From contig SKNJ01000334.1 of NCBI GenBank assembly GCA_007120575.1, forward strand, positions 1 through 5,517: a DNA stretch of 5,517 nucleotides. Direction: 5' to 3'. Shown here piece by piece: positions 5,279 through 5,517 of the stretch. Made by a program: the position numbers and the translations under genes. This stretch comes from Thioalkalivibrio sp. (lineage in GTDB: Bacteria > Pseudomonadota > Gammaproteobacteria > Ectothiorhodospirales > Ectothiorhodospiraceae). The notes below the pieces were generated by a model, which made no database searches, was not told the origin of the DNA, and was given only the letters and a program-made list of their open reading frames with translations. Positions within the stretch are counted from its first letter, which is position 1, and each line of letters starts with the position of its first letter.

Positions 5279-5517
5279 GTGAGCCACGATTCAACGGACG
5301 AACAGGGCGACGGCGACGCGACGGGCTCGGAATCCACGGACCCGAACCGCCACGAACTCTGGTTTACCCGGCGCAAGGGCATCATCTCCGGGCCCCATCC
5401 GGCGCGGCTGATCGCACGTTATCTGATCCTCGGACGCCTCGCCCCGGACGACGAGGTCAGTCCGGATCAGGAGCACTGGATACGCATTCAGGAGCGTCCC
5501 CATCTGATCCCCGACGA
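5279..5517 (+). CDS. GYF_2-like (DUF4339-type) domain protein, N-terminal part (cut by right edge)
   Basis: The frame is open from GTG 5279 to the right edge, giving 79 complete codons. GGGGA (5268-5272) lies six bases before the GTG. Residues 1-25 are acidic and low in complexity (Asp, Gly, Ser, Thr), probably a flexible lead. Residues 26-79 resemble the GYF_2/DUF4339 fold: ELWFTRRKGIISGPHPARL, where the W-F-x-R...GP pattern corresponds to the usual WYv...GP core, then LILGRLAPDDEVSPD and EHWIRI, the position of the terminal Trp of the domain. GYF_2 domains are small modules found at the N-terminus of many bacterial membrane or multi-domain proteins and are thought to bind peptides or proteins; the rest of this protein is not visible, so its job is unknown. 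An overlapping frame from ATG 5218 is also open to the edge but encodes an Arg/Gly/Pro-rich shadow. It is divergent from the thiol-redox unit. Confidence 0.74.
   Translation, partial: MSHDSTDEQGDGDATGSESTDPNRHELWFTRRKGIISGPHPARLIARYLILGRLAPDDEVSPDQEHWIRIQERPHLIPD

Noticed and set aside
5218..5517. Open plus-strand frame from ATG 5218 with a good GGAG site, as a second gene at the right edge
   Set aside because: Its product is rich in Arg, Gly and Pro, as expected for an out-of-frame reading of GC-rich coding DNA, and the other frame encodes a recognisable GYF_2-like domain.

Overview
The window looks like ordinary chromosomal DNA from a high-GC proteobacterium. Gene families and codon use (third positions almost all G or C) fit a gammaproteobacterium, possibly of the Thioalkalivibrio/Ectothiorhodospiraceae kind; that placement is inference from family resemblance, not a database result. 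No mobile element, CRISPR array, tRNA or rRNA was seen. Coding density is high, and two genes run off the window edges.

Layout. 1-842 (minus): N-terminal 280 residues of a Ycf46-like AAA+ ATPase, cut at the left edge just after its Walker A motif. 843-1001: divergent promoter region. 1002-1322 (plus): unrecognised 106-residue single-pass membrane protein. 1323-1569: non-coding, with a GC-rich dyad cluster and a candidate -10 box. 1570-2532 (plus): ten-helix TDT/SLAC1-type anion channel or transporter (TehA family). 2560-2994 (minus, convergent): thioredoxin 2 (TrxC) with its N-terminal zinc-finger cysteines. 2995-3224: non-coding leader. 3225-3836, 3849-4391 and 4391-5014 (minus): a three-gene unit transcribed in the order exported two-cysteine protein, TlpA-like periplasmic thioredoxin, six-helix membrane protein of unknown function. 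5021-5278: divergent promoter region. 5279-5517 (plus): N-terminus of a GYF_2-like domain protein, cut at the right edge.

How the genes may work together. The three-gene minus-strand unit has a good sigma70-type promoter (TTGCAA-16-TATAAG), a TGATG stop/start overlap between its first two genes, and only 12 bases between the second and third. The first protein is exported and its mature part has exactly two cysteines, so it is a reasonable candidate client of the TlpA-like thioredoxin encoded immediately after it. The cytoplasmic TrxC gene follows on the same strand after a 230-base gap, so the region has a thiol-redox theme. This unit is the part most worth following up. The remaining genes appear to be unrelated neighbours.
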